Assembly (NCBI GenBank): GCA_905192745.1
Contig: CAJJLZ010000001.1
Span: 248,001-312,000 of the forward strand
From: an uncultured Oscillospiraceae bacterium
GTDB lineage: Bacteria > Bacillota > Clostridia > Oscillospirales > Acutalibacteraceae
Length of the DNA stretch: 64,000 nucleotides
Direction: 5' to 3'
The notes below the pieces were generated by a model that worked only from the letters and a program-made list of their open reading frames with translations, ran no database searches and was not told where the DNA came from. Positions 35,397 to 46,863 of this stretch are shown here, in pieces. Numbering within the stretch: the first letter of the stretch is position 1; every line of letters starts with the position of its first letter. Position numbers and translations under genes: made by a program.

Positions 35397-36506
35397 ATGA
35401 AAATACTGGTGACGGGCGCGAAGGGCTTTATCGGGAAAAATCTGATCGCCGCGCTGAAAAACCGCGGACAGGATGAGATTCTCGCCTTTGATACCGATAC
35501 CGACCCTTCTCTGCTGCACGGCTGGTGCGCGGACTGCGCCTTCGTGTTCCATCTCGCGGGGGTGAACCGCCCGAAGGAGCCGGAGGAATTCATGCGGGGG
35601 AACGCCGGGTTTACCGCCGCCCTGCTGGATTCCCTCCGCCGGCACCGGAATTCCTGCCCGGTGATGCTGGCCTCCTCCATTCAGGCGGCGCAGGATAATC
35701 CCTACGGCCGCAGCAAGCGCGCCGGGGAGGAGCTGCTCGCCGCCTATGCGGCCGAAACCGGGGCCGACGTACTGATCTACCGATTCCCCAACGTATTCGG
35801 TAAATGGTGCCGCCCCAACTACAACAGCGTGGTCGCCACCTTCTGCCATAACATTGCCCGTGATCTGCCGATCACGGTGAACGACCCGGCGGCCGCCCTC
35901 ACCCTTGTTTATATCGACGACGTGGTGGCGGAGCTGCTGCGCGCGCTGGAACGGCAGGAAACCCGGGAGGGGGATTTCTGCGTGGTGCCGGCGACCTATT
36001 CGATTACGCTGGGGGAACTGGCGGAGACCCTCCGCTCTTTCCGGGAGAGCCGCGCCACGCTGGCGGTGCCGGATATGGGCGATCCGCTCACCAAAAAGCT
36101 GTACAGCACCTATTTGAGCTATCTGCCGGAGGACGGATTCGCCTATCCGCTGAAGAAAAACGAGGACGCGCGCGGCTCCTTTACCGAGATTCTGCGCACC
36201 GCCGACCGGGGACAGTTCTCGGTAAACGTGTCGAAGCCCGGTATCGTGAAGGGCAACCACTGGCATCACAGCAAAAACGAAAAATTCCTTGTGGTCAGCG
36301 GCCGGGGCGTGATCCGCTTCCGCCGTATCGACAGCGGCGAGGTGATCGAATACCCCGTGGACGGCGACGCGCTGACGGTGGTGGATATCCCGACCGGCTA
36401 TACCCACAACATCGAAAACGTGGGGGATACCGACCTTATCACCTTTATGTGGGCCAACGAACCGTTCGATCCGGAGAATCCGGATACCTATTTCCTGCCC
36501 GTCTGA
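35397..36506 (+). CDS. capF: Bifunctional reductase/epimerase of UDP-L-FucNAc synthesis
   Basis: Second enzyme of the UDP-L-FucNAc pathway. Length 369 aa, the known CapF size. Two domains are visible: an N-terminal SDR domain (KILVTGAKGFIGKNL; YGRSKRAGE with the Tyr-Lys pair) to about residue 245, and a C-terminal cupin (KGNHWHHSKNEKFLVVSG with the Zn-binding His cluster; GYTHNIENVG). In the S. aureus enzyme the cupin does C3-epimerisation and the SDR domain NADPH reduction. It lies 70 bases after capE. Confidence 0.95.
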   Translation: MKILVTGAKGFIGKNLIAALKNRGQDEILAFDTDTDPSLLHGWCADCAFVFHLAGVNRPKEPEEFMRGNAGFTAALLDSLRRHRNSCPVMLASSIQAAQDNPYGRSKRAGEELLAAYAAETGADVLIYRFPNVFGKWCRPNYNSVVATFCHNIARDLPITVNDPAAALTLVYIDDVVAELLRALERQETREGDFCVVPATYSITLGELAETLRSFRESRATLAVPDMGDPLTKKLYSTYLSYLPEDGFAYPLKKNEDARGSFTEILRTADRGQFSVNVSKPGIVKGNHWHHSKNEKFLVVSGRGVIRFRRIDSGEVIEYPVDGDALTVVDIPTGYTHNIENVGDTDLITFMWANEPFDPENPDTYFLPV

Positions 36507-36550
36507 CGGGAGGCGGCGCGGGACAGCTCCGCGCAGAAAGGCGGCGACGC

Positions 36551-37678
36551 ATGAACAAGCTGAAGGTTATGACCATCCTCGGCACCCGGCCGGAGATCAT
36601 CCGGCTGTCGGCCTGTATCCGGGCCTGCGATCGGTATTTCGATCATCGTCTGGTACATACCGGCCAGAACTGGGACTATACTCTCAACCAGGTTTTCTTC
36701 GACGACCTCGGCCTGCGCGCGCCCGATTATTATCTGGACAGCGTGGGGGCGAATCTGGGGGAGACGATGGGGAATATCATCGCCAAATCCTATGAGATTC
36801 TGGAAAAGGAGCGCCCCGATGCGGTGCTTCTGCTGGGGGACACCAACTCCGCCCTGTCCGCGATTTCGGCCAAGCGGCTGAAAATCCCGATTTTTCATAT
36901 GGAGGCGGGAAACCGCTGCTGGGACTGGAACGTCTCGGAAATGATTAACCGCAAGATCGTGGATCATATTTCGGATATCAACCTGCCCTATACCGAGCAT
37001 TCCCGCCGCTACCTGCTGTCGGAGGGGATCGACGGCAAAACGATGTTTGTCACCGGCTCCCCGATGCGGGAGGTGCTCCGGGAGCATAAGGAGCGGATCG
37101 AGCGGAGCGACGTGCTGGAACGGCTGGGGCTGGAGAAGGGAAAATATATCCTGGTCTCCGCTCATCGAGAGGAAAACATCGACAACGAGGAAAATTTCCT
37201 CGACCTGATGAACGCAATCAACCGGATTGCCGAGCGGTATCGGATGCCGGTGATTTATTCTACCCATCCCCGCTCCATGAAATTCATTGAAAAGCGGCAG
37301 TTCCGTTTCCATCCTCTGGTGCGGAATCTCAAGCCCTTCGGCTTTTTCGATTATAACCACCTGCAAATGAACAGCTACTGCGTTTTGTCGGACAGCGGCA
37401 CTCTGTCGGAGGAATCCGCCATGCTGCATTTCACCGGGGTGCTGATCCGCACTTCCACCGAGCGGCCGGAGGTGCTGGACAAGGGCACGGTCGTGATCGG
37501 CGGCATCAAGGGCGAGGATGTGGAGCAGGCGGTGGAACTGGCCGTCGCCATGCGGGAAAACAACGAGGAAACCGTTATGGCGGAGGATTACGCCGACGAA
37601 AATGTTTCGGTCAAGGTGGTCAAGCTGATCCAGAGCTATACCAAGATCGTCAACCAGACCGTGTGGCTGAAACGATAG
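36551..37678 (+). CDS. capG: UDP-N-acetylglucosamine 2-epimerase-family enzyme (UDP-L-FucNAc, last step)
   Basis: Length 375 aa; ATG 36551 follows AAAGGCGG, and the in-frame extension back to 36449 overlaps capF. It converts UDP-2-acetamido-2,6-dideoxy-L-talose to UDP-L-FucNAc. Family motifs: TILGTRPEIIRLSA, VHTGQNWDYTLNQ, LLLGDTNSALSA, MEAGNRCWDWNVSEM, SAHREENIDNEENF and SDSGTLSEESAML. Member of the WecB/CapG (FnlC, WbjD) group. Together with capE and capF it gives a full route to this capsule/teichoic-type sugar, but no glycosyltransferase is in the window. Confidence 0.93.
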   Translation: MNKLKVMTILGTRPEIIRLSACIRACDRYFDHRLVHTGQNWDYTLNQVFFDDLGLRAPDYYLDSVGANLGETMGNIIAKSYEILEKERPDAVLLLGDTNSALSAISAKRLKIPIFHMEAGNRCWDWNVSEMINRKIVDHISDINLPYTEHSRRYLLSEGIDGKTMFVTGSPMREVLREHKERIERSDVLERLGLEKGKYILVSAHREENIDNEENFLDLMNAINRIAERYRMPVIYSTHPRSMKFIEKRQFRFHPLVRNLKPFGFFDYNHLQMNSYCVLSDSGTLSEESAMLHFTGVLIRTSTERPEVLDKGTVVIGGIKGEDVEQAVELAVAMRENNEETVMAEDYADENVSVKVVKLIQSYTKIVNQTVWLKR

Positions 37679-37732
37679 GATACTATCCGACATAATTCGG
37701 CCGTAGAATACAATCTGTATACTGTATATGCC

Positions 37733-37768
37733 AATACCGGGCCGGGAATTTTCCGGCCCGGTATTTCC
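37733..37768 (+). terminator. Hairpin terminator after capG
   Basis: AATACCGGGCCGG (37733-37745) pairs with CCGGCCCGGTATT (37752-37764). Only a short T stretch follows. It lies directly before the ribosome binding site of the ABC-F gene, so it could also act on that gene's expression. Confidence 0.6.
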
Positions 37769-37784
37769 GGCGGGAGGAAACCGT

Positions 37785-39590
37785 ATGCTGCTGTCCGCGG
37801 AGCATCTGAATAAACAATATACCGAACGCCCCCTTCTGCGGGACGTGACCCTGCATATCCGCGAAGGGGAAAAAATCGGGGTGATCGGCGTCAACGGCAC
37901 AGGGAAAACCACTCTGCTGAAGATTCTCGCCGGACTGGAAGAGCCGGACGGCGGTACGGTGACCCGCGGCCGGGGGATACGCATCGGCTACCTGCCGCAG
38001 AATCCGGATTTCGACGAGGAAGAGACCGTGCTGGGGCAGGTGCTTCGGGGCGTGACCGACGCTTCCGCCGCCGAAGAACGCGAAACCCGGGAGTTCGAGG
38101 CGAAAACCATCCTGACCCGGCTGGGGATCACCGATTTCGATGCGCCGGTCGGCCGGCTCTCGGGCGGGCAGAAAAAACGGGTGGCCATGGCCTGTGCGCT
38201 GGCCACCCCGACTGAGCTGTTGATTCTGGACGAGCCGACCAACCATATCGACAACGAAACGGTGGACTGGCTGGAATCCGCCCTCGTCCGCTACCGCGGC
38301 GCCCTGCTGATGGTGACCCACGACCGGTATTTCCTTGAGCGGGTAGTGAACCGGATCGTGGAGCTGGAAAACGGGGAGCTGACCGCCTACCCCGCCAATT
38401 ACGGCCGGTATCTGGAGCTGAAGGCCGAGCGGGAGGAAATGCGGGCCGCCAGTGAGCGGAAACGGCAGGCGCTGCTGAAAAAGGAGCTGGAATGGCTCCA
38501 TCGCGGAGCCCGGGCACGCGGCACCAAGCAACGCTTCCGGGTGGAGCGGGCCGCGGAGTTACAGGAGACGGAAACGCCCGCCGCGCCCGAGACCATGAAG
38601 GTGAGCGGGATGAGCCGCCGTCTGGGAAAGAGCCTTGTGGAGATCGAAGCGATATCCAAGAGCTTCGGCGGCCGGACATTGTTCCGCGATTTTTCCTACC
38701 ACCTCCTCCGCCGGGACCGGATCGGCATTGTCGGCGAGAACGGCTGCGGGAAAACCACTCTGCTGCGGATTCTCGGCGGACTGCTCCCGCCGGACAGCGG
38801 GGAGGTCCGGGTGGGGGCGACGGTGAAGATCGGGTATTTTTCGCAGGAATGCGCCGAACTGAACCCCGGCGAACGGCCGATCGACTATATCCGCGATATC
38901 GCGGCGGAGGTGGAGACCGACGACGGTCCCCTTACCGCCGCGCAGATGCTGGAAAATTTTCTGTTCGACGGCGATCGTCAGTATACGGCAATCGGCCGGC
39001 TTTCGGGCGGGGAGCGCCGGCGGCTGACCCTTCTCGGCGTGCTGATGCAGGCCCCGAACGTGCTGCTGTTCGACGAGCCGACCAACGATCTGGATATCCA
39101 GACCCTGACGATTTTGGAGGATACCCTCGACCGGTTTCCCGGGGCGGTAATCGTGGTCTCCCACGACCGGTATTTTCTCGATCGGGTGACGGAGCATCTT
39201 TTTGCCTTTGAGGACGGACGGATCCGGGATTTTCCCGGCAGCTATTCCGCTTACCGGGAGGAACGCCGGGCCGCTGAAAAGGAAAAGGCGGCGGGGGACC
39301 CGTCCGTGCCGAAGGAGCCGCGTCCCCGCCCGGCGGAGAAAAAGCCCGCCCGGCTGAAATTCAGCTTTAAGGAACAGCGGGAATACGAGTCCATCGACGG
39401 GGAGATCGCCTCGCTGGAGGAACAGGCTGCGGCGCTGGAAACCGCGATCGGGGAAGCCGCCAGCGATTACGCCCGGCTGGAGGAGCTTCTTCAGCAGAAA
39501 GCGGCGGTGGACGCCGCTCTGGCGGAGAAAATGGAACGGTGGGTTAGCCTGAACGAGCTGGCCGAACAGATCGAGCAACAGCGGCGGTAG
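37785..39590 (+). CDS. ABC-F family ATPase
   Basis: Length 601 aa; ATG 37785 follows GGGAGGAAA. Two ATPase domains in one chain without membrane spans. First domain: Walker A GVNGTGKTT, signature LSGGQKKR, Walker B LLILDEPTNHID. Second domain: GENGCGKTT, LSGGERRR, LLFDEPTNDLD. The linker between them is a charged helical arm (about 225-270). The C-terminus ends in a coiled coil (about 520-600). ABC-F proteins bind the ribosome E site; some give resistance to antibiotics and others are housekeeping (Uup/EttA types). The C-terminal coiled coil fits the Uup-like group. Resistance cannot be concluded from sequence. Confidence 0.92.
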   Translation: MLLSAEHLNKQYTERPLLRDVTLHIREGEKIGVIGVNGTGKTTLLKILAGLEEPDGGTVTRGRGIRIGYLPQNPDFDEEETVLGQVLRGVTDASAAEERETREFEAKTILTRLGITDFDAPVGRLSGGQKKRVAMACALATPTELLILDEPTNHIDNETVDWLESALVRYRGALLMVTHDRYFLERVVNRIVELENGELTAYPANYGRYLELKAEREEMRAASERKRQALLKKELEWLHRGARARGTKQRFRVERAAELQETETPAAPETMKVSGMSRRLGKSLVEIEAISKSFGGRTLFRDFSYHLLRRDRIGIVGENGCGKTTLLRILGGLLPPDSGEVRVGATVKIGYFSQECAELNPGERPIDYIRDIAAEVETDDGPLTAAQMLENFLFDGDRQYTAIGRLSGGERRRLTLLGVLMQAPNVLLFDEPTNDLDIQTLTILEDTLDRFPGAVIVVSHDRYFLDRVTEHLFAFEDGRIRDFPGSYSAYREERRAAEKEKAAGDPSVPKEPRPRPAEKKPARLKFSFKEQREYESIDGEIASLEEQAAALETAIGEAASDYARLEELLQQKAAVDAALAEKMERWVSLNELAEQIEQQRR

Positions 39591-39630
39591 GCCGTTTTCC
39601 GTCCCACGGCGTCAAGGCGCGCGAAAAGAC

Positions 39631-39669
39631 CCTGCCCACCGGCTGTAAGCGGATGGGCAGAGCCTTTTT
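39631..39669. terminator. Terminator between the ABC-F gene and metY
   Basis: CTGCCCA-C-CGGC and a matching GCGGA-TGGGCAG arm, then AGCCTTTTTA on the plus strand. On the minus strand the T-run is weak, so metY may use it less efficiently. Confidence 0.7.
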
Positions 39670-39684
39670 ATGCGCTGTTCAGGC

Positions 39685-40977
39685 TCAGCCGCGCAGGGCG
39701 GCGTCCAGATCGCAGAGGATATCGTCGATATGCTCCGTCCCAATGGAGAGGCGGATGGTGTTGGGCCGGATGCCGGAGGCGGCCAGCTCCTCCTCCGTCA
39801 TCTGGGAGTGGGTGGTGCTGGCCGGATGGATGGCGAGGGATTTTACGTCCGCCACGTTGGCCAGCAGGGAGAAAAGCTGAAGCCGGTCGATAAAGGCTCT
39901 GGCTTCGTCCGCGCCGCCGCGAAGCTCAAAGGTGAAGATGGAACCCGCGCCGTGCGGAAAATATCGGTCATACAGCGCGCGGTAACCGCTTTCCGGCAGG
40001 GAGGGATGGTTGACCCGCTCCACCTGCGGATGATTTTTCAGGAATTCCACCACCTTCAGGGCATTCTCCACATGCCGCTCCACCCGCAGGGAGAGGGTTT
40101 CCAGCCCCTGAAGGAAAAGGAAGGAATGCAGCGGAGCCAGCGTGGCGCCGGTGTCCCGCAGGAGGGTGGTGCGGATTTTTGTGACGTAGGCGGCCGCTCC
40201 GACCGCGTCGGCAAAAACTACGCCGTGATAGCTGGGATTCGGCTGGGACAGACCGGGGAACTTGTCGTTCTGCTTCCAGTCGAAACGCCCGCCGTCTATA
40301 ATCACGCCGCCCAGAGCGGTGCCGTGCCCGCCGATGAACTTGGTGGCCGAATGCACCACCACGTCCGCTCCATGCTCAATCGGGCGCAGGAGGTAGGGGG
40401 TGGCAAAGGTGTTGTCCACAATCAGCGGGATGCCATGCCGGTGGGCGACTTCCGCCACCGCTTCGATGTCGATCAGGCTGGAATTCGGGTTGCCCAAGCT
40501 TTCGATATACACCAGCCGGGTGTTCTCCCGGATAGCCGCTTCAAAGGAGCCCTCCTTGTCCGGATCGACAAAGGTGGTCTCGATACCGTAGTCCGCCAGC
40601 GTGTGGGCGAAAAGGTTGTAGGTGCCGCCGTATAAGGTGCCGGCCGCCACAATATGATCCCCGGCATGGGCGATATTCAACACCGAATAGGTCACGGCCG
40701 CCGCGCCGGTAGCCGTGGCGAGAGCGGCGACGCCGCCCTCCAGCGCGGCGATCCGTTTTTCGAATACGTCGCTGGTGGGGTTCATCAGCCGGGCATAGAT
40801 GTTGCCGCCCTCCGACAGCCCAAAGCGGCCGGCCGCCTGCGCGGAGTTTTCAAACACGAAAGAGGTGGTCTGATAGATCGGCACCGCCCGGGCGCCGGTG
40901 GCGGGATCGGGGTTTTCCTGCCCGACATGCAGCTGCAGGGTTTCGAAACGGTAGGAACGATTTTCGGTATGGCTCAT
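39685..40977 (-). CDS. metY: O-acetylhomoserine sulfhydrylase (homocysteine synthase)
   Basis: Makes homocysteine from O-acetylhomoserine and sulfide with PLP. Length 430 aa, typical for MetY and longer than MetB/MetC (about 390). Seen: YARLMNPTSDVFEKRIAALE, IVDNTFATPYLLRP, and HSATKFIGGHG with the PLP-binding Lys. The start follows GAAAGAAGGG. It has its own promoter and an operator-like element shared with cysK, which fits control by a sulfur regulator. Confidence 0.95.
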   Translation of the reverse strand: MSHTENRSYRFETLQLHVGQENPDPATGARAVPIYQTTSFVFENSAQAAGRFGLSEGGNIYARLMNPTSDVFEKRIAALEGGVAALATATGAAAVTYSVLNIAHAGDHIVAAGTLYGGTYNLFAHTLADYGIETTFVDPDKEGSFEAAIRENTRLVYIESLGNPNSSLIDIEAVAEVAHRHGIPLIVDNTFATPYLLRPIEHGADVVVHSATKFIGGHGTALGGVIIDGGRFDWKQNDKFPGLSQPNPSYHGVVFADAVGAAAYVTKIRTTLLRDTGATLAPLHSFLFLQGLETLSLRVERHVENALKVVEFLKNHPQVERVNHPSLPESGYRALYDRYFPHGAGSIFTFELRGGADEARAFIDRLQLFSLLANVADVKSLAIHPASTTHSQMTEEELAASGIRPNTIRLSIGTEHIDDILCDLDAALRG

Positions 40978-41155
40978 AGGGGATACCCTTCTTTCTCTGA
41001 TTTTCAGGTGAATGTATGGACGAACGTTTTCCCGGGCAAGGAAGCCGGGGAAGATCGTTCAACACATTCGCCCGAACCTCGAGTTTGCCCGAAGAAGCCG
41101 CAACAACCGCCGCTGCATACTATCCCGGCCTTTCCTGAAAAGTAATGTCAACAAA

Positions 41156-41207
41156 TCCTATCGATTAAGTATGAATACAGTATACACACCTCCGTGGTAT
41201 CTGTCAA
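41156..41207 (-). promoter_or_regulatory. metY promoter with candidate sulfur-control operator
   Basis: On the minus strand: TTGACA (41207-41202), 17 bases, TATACT (41184-41179), four bases, then a 19-base element TCATACTTAATCGATAGGA (41174-41156). The element has the same length and the same position as TCATATTAAACATCTAGGA after the cysK promoter (12 of 19 bases equal, including both 5-base ends). A repressor of the CymR/Rrf2 kind binding over the transcription start is a reasonable guess. The rest of the gap 40978-41374 is a leader of about 190 bases in which I find no T-box or SAM riboswitch core. Confidence 0.6.
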
Positions 41208-41374
41208 GAAAAAATTTCTGATGGGAGCGTATCGGCACTATAACGGGGAATAAACGCTTTACAGGGCCTTTGCGCCCCGCATCGTATCGCCAATTCACCG
41301 GAAAATCCGTCCGTCCCTGCGGCCCGGCTACCGTCTGCTCGGACAGGCGGATAACCTCCAGTGAATCAATTATA

Positions 41375-41413
41375 AAAGCCGTCCGAAAAGCCAACGGCTT
41401 TTCGGACGGCTTT
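41375..41413 (-). terminator. Terminator of the aspS-gatC/gatA/gatB unit
   Basis: An 18-bp perfect stem with a 3-base loop; on the minus strand it is followed by TTTTATAA. It lies right after the gatB stop codon. Confidence 0.9.
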
Positions 41414-41425
41414 GCCGCACCGCGT

Positions 41426-42865
41426 CTATTTTTTCCCTTCGTCGCTGGCCGCCAGCTCCTGTTCCAGCAGGCGGCGGAGGATCTGGGGATTTCCCTGTCC
41501 GCCGGTGGCGCGCAGGCATTGGCCGACCAAGGCTTGGATGGCCTGAACCTTTCCCCTGCGGTAGTCGGCAACCGAGCGGGGATTTTTCTCCACCGCCTCC
41601 CGTGCCAGAGGACGAAGCACGCTTTCGTCGCTGATCTGCCAGAGGTTCTGCTCCTCCGCCAGCACGGCCGGGTCGGCGTCCTTCTCCCATAACTGGCCCA
41701 GCAGCTTTTTGCCGGTGCCGGAGTTGATCTTTTCCTCCCCGAGCAGGTCGGCCAGACGGGCGAGATGGGCGGGGGAGAGAGGAATATCGGTGCTGTCCGC
41801 CGGCAGCAGCCGGAAGATCTCGGTGGTCAGCAGGCCCACCAGCGTTTTGGGATAGGCGGTCTGCTTCGCCGCGGCTTCAAAATAGTCGGCCACGGCCTGC
41901 TCGGCGGCCAGCAGTTCCGCGTCCCGGGAGGAAAGGCCGTACTGCTCGATATACATCGCTTTCCGTTCGTCCGGCAAAACCGGAATGGCGGCCTTCCACC
42001 GGGCGAGGGTCTCCTCGTCCAGCACGATGGGGGGAAGATCAGGGTCCGGGAAATACCGGTAGTCGTCAGCGTCTTCTTTTTTACGCATTGTATAAGTTTT
42101 TCCGCTTGCCTGGTCGAACCGGCGGGTCTCCTGCACCACTTCGCCGCCGGACTCCAGCACCTCCACCTGCCGGGCGTACTCGTACTCGATTGCCTTGACG
42201 ATGAACTGGAAGGAATTCAGGTTTTTCATTTCGGTCCGGGTGCCGAAGCGGCTTTCGCCCTTCTTCCGCACCGAGAGGTTGACGTCGCACCGCAGGGAGC
42301 CTTCCTGCATCCGGCAGTCGGAAACGCCGGTGTACAGCAGAATGGCGCGGAGCTTCTGCACATAGGCTTTCGCTTCTTCGGCGCTGCGGATATCCGGTTC
42401 GGACACGATTTCGATTAGCGGCACGCCGCAGCGGTTGTAATCACAGCCGGTGCCCTCCTCCCCATGGACCAGCTTGCCCGCGTCCTCTTCGATATGGATG
42501 CGGGTGATGCCGATCCGCTTCGCGCCGTCCGCCGTCTCGATGTCGAGCCAGCCGTGTTCGCACAACGGCAGGTCGTACTGGGAAATCTGATAGGCCTTGG
42601 GCAAGTCAGGGTAGAAGTAGTTCTTCCGGTCCTCCTTGGAAAAACGGGAAATGGTGCAGTTGGTGGCCATGCCGGCCTTTACGGCGTATTCCACCGCCTG
42701 CCGGTTGAGCACCGGCAGAGAGCCGGGCATCCCCATGCAGACCGGACAGCACTGGGTGTTCGGTTCCGCCCCAAAGGCAGTGGAGCAGCCGCAGAAAATT
42801 TTGGTTTTGGTTTTCAGCTCGCAATGGACTTCCAGCCCGATGACCATTTCATACGCGGTTTTCAT
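41426..42865 (-). CDS. gatB: Asp-tRNA(Asn)/Glu-tRNA(Gln) amidotransferase subunit B
   Basis: tRNA-binding and kinase subunit of GatCAB, which activates the side-chain carboxylate of mischarged Asp/Glu-tRNA with ATP. Length 479 aa. The signature is at the N-terminus: VIGLEVHCELKTKTKIFCGC, then FGAEPNTQCCPVCMGMPGSL with the Zn-binding Cys residues. The C-terminal third holds the YqeY-like tail domain (LRPLAREAVEKNPRSVADY, VGQCLRATGGQGNPQ). Its start overlaps the gatA stop by four bases (ATGA), so translation is coupled. Confidence 0.97.
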   Translation of the reverse strand: MKTAYEMVIGLEVHCELKTKTKIFCGCSTAFGAEPNTQCCPVCMGMPGSLPVLNRQAVEYAVKAGMATNCTISRFSKEDRKNYFYPDLPKAYQISQYDLPLCEHGWLDIETADGAKRIGITRIHIEEDAGKLVHGEEGTGCDYNRCGVPLIEIVSEPDIRSAEEAKAYVQKLRAILLYTGVSDCRMQEGSLRCDVNLSVRKKGESRFGTRTEMKNLNSFQFIVKAIEYEYARQVEVLESGGEVVQETRRFDQASGKTYTMRKKEDADDYRYFPDPDLPPIVLDEETLARWKAAIPVLPDERKAMYIEQYGLSSRDAELLAAEQAVADYFEAAAKQTAYPKTLVGLLTTEIFRLLPADSTDIPLSPAHLARLADLLGEEKINSGTGKKLLGQLWEKDADPAVLAEEQNLWQISDESVLRPLAREAVEKNPRSVADYRRGKVQAIQALVGQCLRATGGQGNPQILRRLLEQELAASDEGKK

Positions 42866-44304
42866 ACGGCGGCGCCCCCTTTCTCAAACGCATACCCGAT
42901 TTGGTAAAGCTTCGGCTCTGAAAACGCGGGACCGATCAGCTGCATCCCGATCGGCAGCCCGTCCGGCGCGGTTCCGCAGGGAAGGGAAAGGGCCGGGATG
43001 CCCGCGATGTTGACCGGTACGGTGTAGATATCCCCCATATACATCGCCAGCGGGTCGGTGGTTTTGGAACCGAGCTCGTAAGCCACGGTGGGAGCGACCG
43101 GGGAGAGAATCGCGTCGCAGGCGCCGAAGGCGCGGCTGTAATCCCGGATAATCAGGGTGCGCACCTGCAGCGCCTTTTTATAATACGCGTCGTAATACCC
43201 CGCGCTCAGCACAAAGGAACCGAGCATGATCCGCCGCTTGACCTCCCTGCCGAAGCCCTCGCTGCGGGAGTTTTTGTACAGCTCGCCGATGCTGCCGTAT
43301 TCGGCGGCGCGGGTTCCGTACTTGATGCCGTCGAACCGGGCGAGGTTGGAAGACGCCTCTGCGCTGGAAAGGATGTAGTAGGCGGGCAGGGCGCTGTCGA
43401 TGGTCGGCATGGACAGCTCGACGATTCCGGCCCCCATTCCTTCCAGACGTTTGGCGGCCGCAAAGATCGCTTCCCGGATCGCCGGGTCCAGCCCCTCGCC
43501 GTAAAACTCCTTCGGCAGGCCGATGCGCATCCCCTCCACTCCCCGGCCGAGCTTTTCAGCGTACGCCGGAGCGGGCCGGTTCAGGGAGGTCGCATCCCGC
43601 CGGTCCCAGCCGGCGATGGCTTCCATCACCAGAGCGTTGTCCGTCACGTCCCGGGTGAGCGGGCCGATCTGGTCGAGGGAGGAGGCGAAGGCCACCAGCC
43701 CGTACCGGGAGACGGTGCCGTAGGTCGGCTTCATCCCGACCACGCCGCAGAAGGCGGCGGGCTGCCGGATGGAACCGCCGGTGTCCGAGCCGAGGGCGAA
43801 GGCCGCCTCCTTTGCGGCCACCGCCGCCGCGCTTCCGCCTGAGCTGCCGCCCGGTACCCGGCCGGTGTTCCGCGGGTTGCGCGTGACGCCGAAATACGAA
43901 CTTTCGGTGGTGGAACCCATGGCGAATTCATCCATATTCAGCTTGCCGAGAGGAATCGCGTCCGCTCCGTCCAGCTTTTCCATCACTCCCGCGTCATAAG
44001 GGGGAACAAAGCTCTCCAGCATCCGGGAGGCGCAGGTGGTGCGTACCCCTTTGGTGCAGATGTTGTCCTTGATCCCCATCGGGACGCCGGCGAGGGGGGA
44101 GAGCGTCTCGCCCCGGCGGCGTTTCTCATCCACCGCCTTCGCCCGGCGGAGCGCCTCTTCCGCCGTGACGGTGAGGTAGGCGTGGATTTCCGGATCGCCG
44201 GTCTCAATTTGTTCCAGATATGCCCGGGCCGCCTCCTCCGCGGAGGCTTCGCCGGTGCGGAAAACGTCCGTCAGCCCACGGACGGTGAGTTCGGTCAGTT
44301 TCAT
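42862..44304 (-). CDS. gatA: Asp-tRNA(Asn)/Glu-tRNA(Gln) amidotransferase subunit A
   Basis: Glutaminase subunit of GatCAB; releases ammonia from glutamine and passes it to GatB. Length 480 aa. Amidase signature: the catalytic Lys in MGIKDNICTKG, the cis-Ser in GGSSGGSAAAV and the nucleophile Ser in GSDTGGSIRQPAAF. Start ATG 44304 has AAAGGTGTG before it. It follows the aspS-gatC fusion after 77 bases that hold a hairpin around the fusion's stop codon, and precedes gatB with a 4-base overlap. Confidence 0.97.
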   Translation of the reverse strand: MKLTELTVRGLTDVFRTGEASAEEAARAYLEQIETGDPEIHAYLTVTAEEALRRAKAVDEKRRRGETLSPLAGVPMGIKDNICTKGVRTTCASRMLESFVPPYDAGVMEKLDGADAIPLGKLNMDEFAMGSTTESSYFGVTRNPRNTGRVPGGSSGGSAAAVAAKEAAFALGSDTGGSIRQPAAFCGVVGMKPTYGTVSRYGLVAFASSLDQIGPLTRDVTDNALVMEAIAGWDRRDATSLNRPAPAYAEKLGRGVEGMRIGLPKEFYGEGLDPAIREAIFAAAKRLEGMGAGIVELSMPTIDSALPAYYILSSAEASSNLARFDGIKYGTRAAEYGSIGELYKNSRSEGFGREVKRRIMLGSFVLSAGYYDAYYKKALQVRTLIIRDYSRAFGACDAILSPVAPTVAYELGSKTTDPLAMYMGDIYTVPVNIAGIPALSLPCGTAPDGLPIGMQLIGPAFSEPKLYQIGYAFEKGGAAV

Positions 44305-44381
44305 GGTGTCACACCTTTCTGATAGATGCCGTGTGGGGATGAAGTTAAGGGATTAACGGGTTAACAGGTTATCGGCGAATT

Positions 44382-46481
<2,100 letters not shown>

Positions 46482-46500
46482 TAGAGAACCATCCTTTCCC

Positions 46501-46857
46501 GTTGGCCGCAACCCCTGTGGTTCAGAGATTGCATGAAAAAAGCGCTTCCCGTCCCCTGAAAGGGACGAAAAGCGCTGCGTCTTTCCGTGGTACCACCCAC
46601 CTGAGCCGATAAACCGGCCCACTTTCAGCACACGCGCGGGCTGCGCGGATGCCTACCGGCTGTAACGTGCCGTATCCGGCCGAGCCTACTGGGATGCGCC
46701 CGCCGCGCGGGTTCCGTTCGGTCGGCGACTCAGGGATGTTCTTCGGGAGGAAATCCGTGCCGAACTCTCACCTTGCATCGGCTCTCTTTGACTACCATTC
46801 CGCCGTACTCTTCCCGTCATTGTCGTTGGGAGATATCGAATTGAAGATTTTGCATCT
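46501..46857 (-). promoter_or_regulatory. T-box riboswitch leader of aspS-gatC
   Basis: On the minus strand the leader runs from about 46857. It has Stem I-type features (AAGAGTACGGC and AGAGCCGATG...GGTGAGAGTTCGGC), the conserved T-box GGTGGTACCACGG (about 46597-46585), and a terminator (AAGCGCTT/AAGCGCT arms with a T-run, 46576-46530) that competes with the antiterminator. A GAC triplet at 46723-46721, before CGAACGG, is a candidate Asp specifier; that detail is less sure. Uncharged tRNA binding should permit read-through into aspS-gatC-gatA-gatB. Confidence 0.85.
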
Positions 46858-46863
46858 GTCTTT

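Noticed and set aside
41105..41150. Second TTGACA downstream of the metY promoter as an alternative -35 box
   Set aside because: The nearest TATA-like hexamer is 23 bases away, too far for sigma-A.
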